42,278 nucleotides of DNA from Gemmatimonadales bacterium. GTDB lineage: Bacteria > Gemmatimonadota > Gemmatimonadetes > Gemmatimonadales > GWC2-71-9. This document shows, piece by piece, positions 41,342-42,278 of this stretch. The notes beneath the pieces were generated by a model that did no database searches, had not been told where the DNA came from, and was given only the letters and a program-made list of their open reading frames with translations. The translations under genes and the position numbers were made by a program. Position 1 is the first letter of the stretch, and the number at the start of each line of letters is the position of its first letter. The DNA lies in assembly GCA_036265815.1 (NCBI GenBank), contig DATAOI010000049.1, forward strand, positions 76,126 to 118,403, read 5' to 3'.

Positions 41342-41854
41342 ATGCCCGGCGAAGCTCTTGCCATCTACCTGAACGACCACCTCGCCGGCTCGGTTGCTGC
41401 GCTCGAGCTGATCGATGGTCTGCTGGCCCACGAGGAAGGCCGGCCACTCGAGCGGACCCTCATCGGGCTCCGGCAGGAAATCACGCAGGACCAGGAGACC
41501 CTCAGCGGGATCCTGAGCCAGCTCGACGCGGACGAAAGCGCGCTCAAGCGCGCGGCGGCATGGCTTGCCGAGAAGGCGGGCCGGGCGAAACTGTCCCTCG
41601 CCGCCAGAGAACACCCGGCGCTGGCGCGACTCGAAGGGCTGGAGTCGCTCGCGCTGGGCATCCAGGGGAAGGCCGGACTCTGGCGCGCGCTGGCGGAGGT
41701 GGCCACGCACGATGCGCGGCTCGGCGGACACCAGTTCGGCACGCTCGAGATCCGCGCGGTGGCGCAGCACGCCATCGTGGAGCGCGAGCGCATCGCGGCG
41801 GCGCGCGAGGCGCTGGTGCAGCGGAGCGGGCCGGGCGAGGCGTTTCCAGGGTGA
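41342..41854 (+). CDS. ferritin-like helical protein of unknown function
   Basis: 170 residues, mostly amphipathic helix: LAIYLNDHLAGSVAALELIDGLLAHEE, LERTLIGLRQEITQDQETLSGILSQL, and the last helices LEIRAVAQHAIVERERIAAAREALVQR. This is typical of bacterial ferritin-like four-helix proteins; potential ligands (His13, Glu26...) exist but no clear di-iron set. The next gene starts in its stop codon (GTGA). Confidence 0.75.
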   Translation: MPGEALAIYLNDHLAGSVAALELIDGLLAHEEGRPLERTLIGLRQEITQDQETLSGILSQLDADESALKRAAAWLAEKAGRAKLSLAAREHPALARLEGLESLALGIQGKAGLWRALAEVATHDARLGGHQFGTLEIRAVAQHAIVERERIAAAREALVQRSGPGEAFPG

Positions 41855-42278
41855 CCGCTGCTTCGATTCGCGGTCGGCTCACCACGGCGGTGCTGGCCGG
41901 ACTGCTGAGTCTGCCGGCCACCGCCGGCGCGCAGACCGCCGCCGACTCGGCGGCGAGCGCGGCCACCGGCGTCTACCCCGCCCCGCCTGTCGCTCCGGAC
42001 ACCGGCCGGTCTGCCGGCGATACCGCGCGCGCCCAATCACCGGCCCCGAGCGGTCCGCTCGTCGTGAACGTCGCGCCGCCCGACACGATCCTTATCGCCG
42101 CGTGTGCCGGCGCGCCGCCGGGCTCCATGGCCGAGGGCATCCTCGCCGTCGTGTTCCGGAACGGGAGCACGGACCGCGAAAAAGCCGCGGCGGCGAAGCT
42201 GGTCGGTGGCGTGCTGGCCGGCCCGGCCCCCGGAACCGGCGAGGAGTACGTGAGGCTGACCGCCGATGCTCCTCCCGC
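41851..42278 (+). CDS. secreted protein, N-terminal part only
   Basis: 142 codons to the window edge, GTG start overlapping the previous stop. RLTTAVLAGLLSLPATAGAQT is a signal peptide with cleavage after AGA. A Pro/Ala/Asp-rich linker (TAADSAASAATG...) follows, then DTILIAACAGAPPGSMAEGILAVVFRNGSTDREKAAAAKLVGGVLAG. The latter resembles the propeptide-like (I9-type) segment found in subtilisin-like secreted peptidases, so an extracellular peptidase is possible; the catalytic part would lie beyond the window. Confidence 0.75.
   Translation, partial: MTAASIRGRLTTAVLAGLLSLPATAGAQTAADSAASAATGVYPAPPVAPDTGRSAGDTARAQSPAPSGPLVVNVAPPDTILIAACAGAPPGSMAEGILAVVFRNGSTDREKAAAAKLVGGVLAGPAPGTGEEYVRLTADAPP

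Overview
The window is high-GC bacterial chromosome from an unnamed organism. The GC bias, the small ORFs packed with ATGA/GTGA overlaps, and the mix of conserved genes suggest Gemmatimonadota or a relative. That is an inference from style and gene content; no rRNA or other definitive marker is present. I see no tRNA, rRNA, CRISPR array, insertion sequence or prophage.

Left part (1-12.5 kb, all minus strand) is core metabolism and translation. Read in the direction of transcription, a tyrA-aroA-cmk-rpsA unit starts from a good sigma70-like promoter at 12556-12584 and ends at a strong hairpin at 7758-7782. Next comes an acyl-CoA (probably propionyl-CoA) carboxylase operon: the carboxyltransferase, a secreted protein of unknown role, the biotin carboxylase, an Fe-S RNA (uracil-C5) methyltransferase, and a separate biotin carrier protein. 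Last is a ribosomal-protein unit, rplM-rpsI-rpsB, with its own promoter; rpsB runs off the window.

Middle (12.5-17 kb): a plus-strand pair, a membrane-anchored protein overlapping a type IV/type II pseudopilin, faces a polyphosphate kinase 2 and a glycogen debranching enzyme.

Right part (17-42.3 kb) is accessory. It holds dozens of short genes, mostly minus strand and often overlapping by 1-4 bases: small membrane proteins, four GNAT acetyltransferases, three DinB-fold proteins, YciI/EthD/antibiotic-monooxygenase-like small folds, OsmC, GlcG/HbpS, YbjQ, DUF488, DUF3072, DUF3565, a Mug-type DNA glycosylase, a MOSC protein, a metallothionein-like zinc protein, a cold-shock protein, a serine beta-lactamase-like hydrolase and several lipoproteins. 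Many fit stress response, detoxification or metal handling, but no single pathway emerges.

Main points of interest: three genes whose only sensible start is CTG; a MOSC gene that runs in frame into a 59-residue protein that keeps its own ribosome-binding site; a VOC-flavin reductase fusion; a cold-shock leader with an intrinsic terminator about 145 bases before the start codon; a CRP/FNR-type site at the exact class II position before a DUF3072 gene; and a recurring TAnnTTG(T) -10 motif, once at a spacing that predicts a leaderless mRNA.
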